Positions 13,990 to 14,556 of a DNA stretch of 14,556 nucleotides are shown here, piece after piece. Each line of letters starts with the position of its first letter. Positions within the stretch are counted from its first letter, which is position 1. Position numbers and translations under genes: made by a program. This stretch comes from Deltaproteobacteria bacterium (lineage in GTDB: Bacteria > Desulfobacterota > Desulfobacteria > Desulfobacterales > UBA11574). The DNA is taken from NCBI GenBank assembly GCA_019313025.1, contig JAFDCA010000128.1:1-14556 (forward strand), in the 5' to 3' direction. The notes under the pieces were generated by a model that was given only the letters and a program-made list of their open reading frames with translations, was not told the origin of the DNA and made no database searches.

Positions 13990-14556
13990 TCATAAACTTC
14001 TCAAAAATTTTTCTGCTTCTGATTTCAAATCATAAACATCGGCCATGTTTGAAATAAAATTTTCTGATGACAATCTAAGAATATTCTCTGCGACTTCTTT
14101 TATCCTGTTTTTACAGGATTCGTTTAATTCGCCTTCGGACAGCGTCGCAAGAAGATTTCCCAGGGCAATTACTGTCTGAAAGTCTGAACCTTGTCGAGAT
14201 ATATGGGATAGATTATGATAATTACATGCTTCTTCAACTTTGCTGGGGAGCCTCCAATGATGACATAGCAGAGAACCCAAGTAGGAACTGGCAGGTAGTT
14301 TGTAATGCGCTTCTGCTTCCGAGAATAAACAACCATTTAGTTTACAATACCGTTTCAGCTCTTTGTAATGATCAGGAAAAAATTTAATATAGACCAATTT
14401 ACCAATATCATGGAGGATGGATGCGGTCCACAACTCTTCAGGATCCAGATAACTATAAAATTTCTTAGCCAAATACTTCGTGATCAGAGCTGTAAAGAAA
14501 GAGTGGCACCAATAGCTATTAAGCTCATTCCTTTCTTCGATTCCCATTGCATTAAC
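13990..14556 (-). CDS. HDOD domain protein, N-terminus beyond the window
   Basis: The visible 188 residues are the C-terminal two thirds of an HDOD (HD-related output) domain, a signalling module often found with PilZ and c-di-GMP proteins. Landmarks, numbered from the internal Met at 14547, are ELNSYWCHSFFTALITKYLA (8-27), the preserved HD pair in SILHDIGKLV (43-52, His46-Asp47) and CHHWRLP...ACNYHN (about 94-111). The frame stays open to the last base, reading VNA before that Met, and HDOD proteins normally have about 100 more residues before this point, so the ATG at 14547 is an internal methionine rather than the start. Confidence 0.8.
   Translation of the reverse strand, partial: VNAMGIEERNELNSYWCHSFFTALITKYLAKKFYSYLDPEELWTASILHDIGKLVYIKFFPDHYKELKRYCKLNGCLFSEAEAHYKLPASSYLGSLLCHHWRLPSKVEEACNYHNLSHISRQGSDFQTVIALGNLLATLSEGELNESCKNRIKEVAENILRLSSENFISNMADVYDLKSEAEKFLRSL

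Overview
The window looks like chromosomal DNA of an anaerobic Desulfobacterota-type bacterium (a sulfate-reducer-like, Desulfobacterales-style gene set). This is inferred from the mix of a Cys-rich rubredoxin-like protein, a flavoredoxin-type flavin reductase, a Zn-ribbon PilZ protein, an HDOD signalling protein, a SagB-type oxidoreductase and a DUF1846 protein. Intergenic DNA is AT-rich, genes carry clear AGGAG-type ribosome sites, and no tRNA, rRNA, CRISPR array, phage gene or insertion sequence was seen.

Layout. 1-492: no convincing gene. 493-1626 (+): class V PLP aminotransferase. 1627-2042: intergenic with a long imperfect inverted repeat ending in an attC-like GCGTTAG. 2043-3560 (+): DUF1846 protein, convergent with 3597-4559 (-), a stand-alone GMP-synthase-type ATP pyrophosphatase. 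4836-5606 (-): exported dienelactone-hydrolase-type enzyme with a downstream terminator. 5628-6005: divergent intergenic region with an operator-like palindrome, GC-rich hairpins and a possible leader peptide. 6006-7259 (+): histone-deacetylase-fold enzyme with two N-terminal membrane segments.

7309-10398 (-): a co-directional run in transcription order flavin reductase, PilZ protein, isochorismatase-fold hydrolase, Na+/Ca2+ exchanger and rubredoxin-like Cys protein; a good sigma70-type promoter precedes the first gene. 10626-11366 (-): Tat-type SagB/nitroreductase. 11459-12889 (-): a decayed block with a frameshifted phospholipase-D-like lipoprotein, an orphan reading frame and a YaeQ-like PD-(D/E)XK-type protein. 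13166-13495 (-): a Cys-rich hypothetical protein preceded by a consensus-matching sigma54 promoter and two upstream palindromes. 13990-14556 (-): HDOD protein cut by the window edge.

The most interesting non-genic signals are: (1) the sigma54 -24/-12 promoter with enhancer-like palindromes upstream of the 109-aa Cys-rich protein; (2) a compact orphan unit at 13007-13113 (promoter, hairpin, perfect 11-bp terminator stem) that could be a small RNA or a 26-aa peptide gene; (3) a nested inverted-repeat element at 13897-13972; (4) the attC-like repeat after the aminotransferase. No multi-gene system of clearly new type is evident; the genes look like mostly independent housekeeping, redox or signalling functions.
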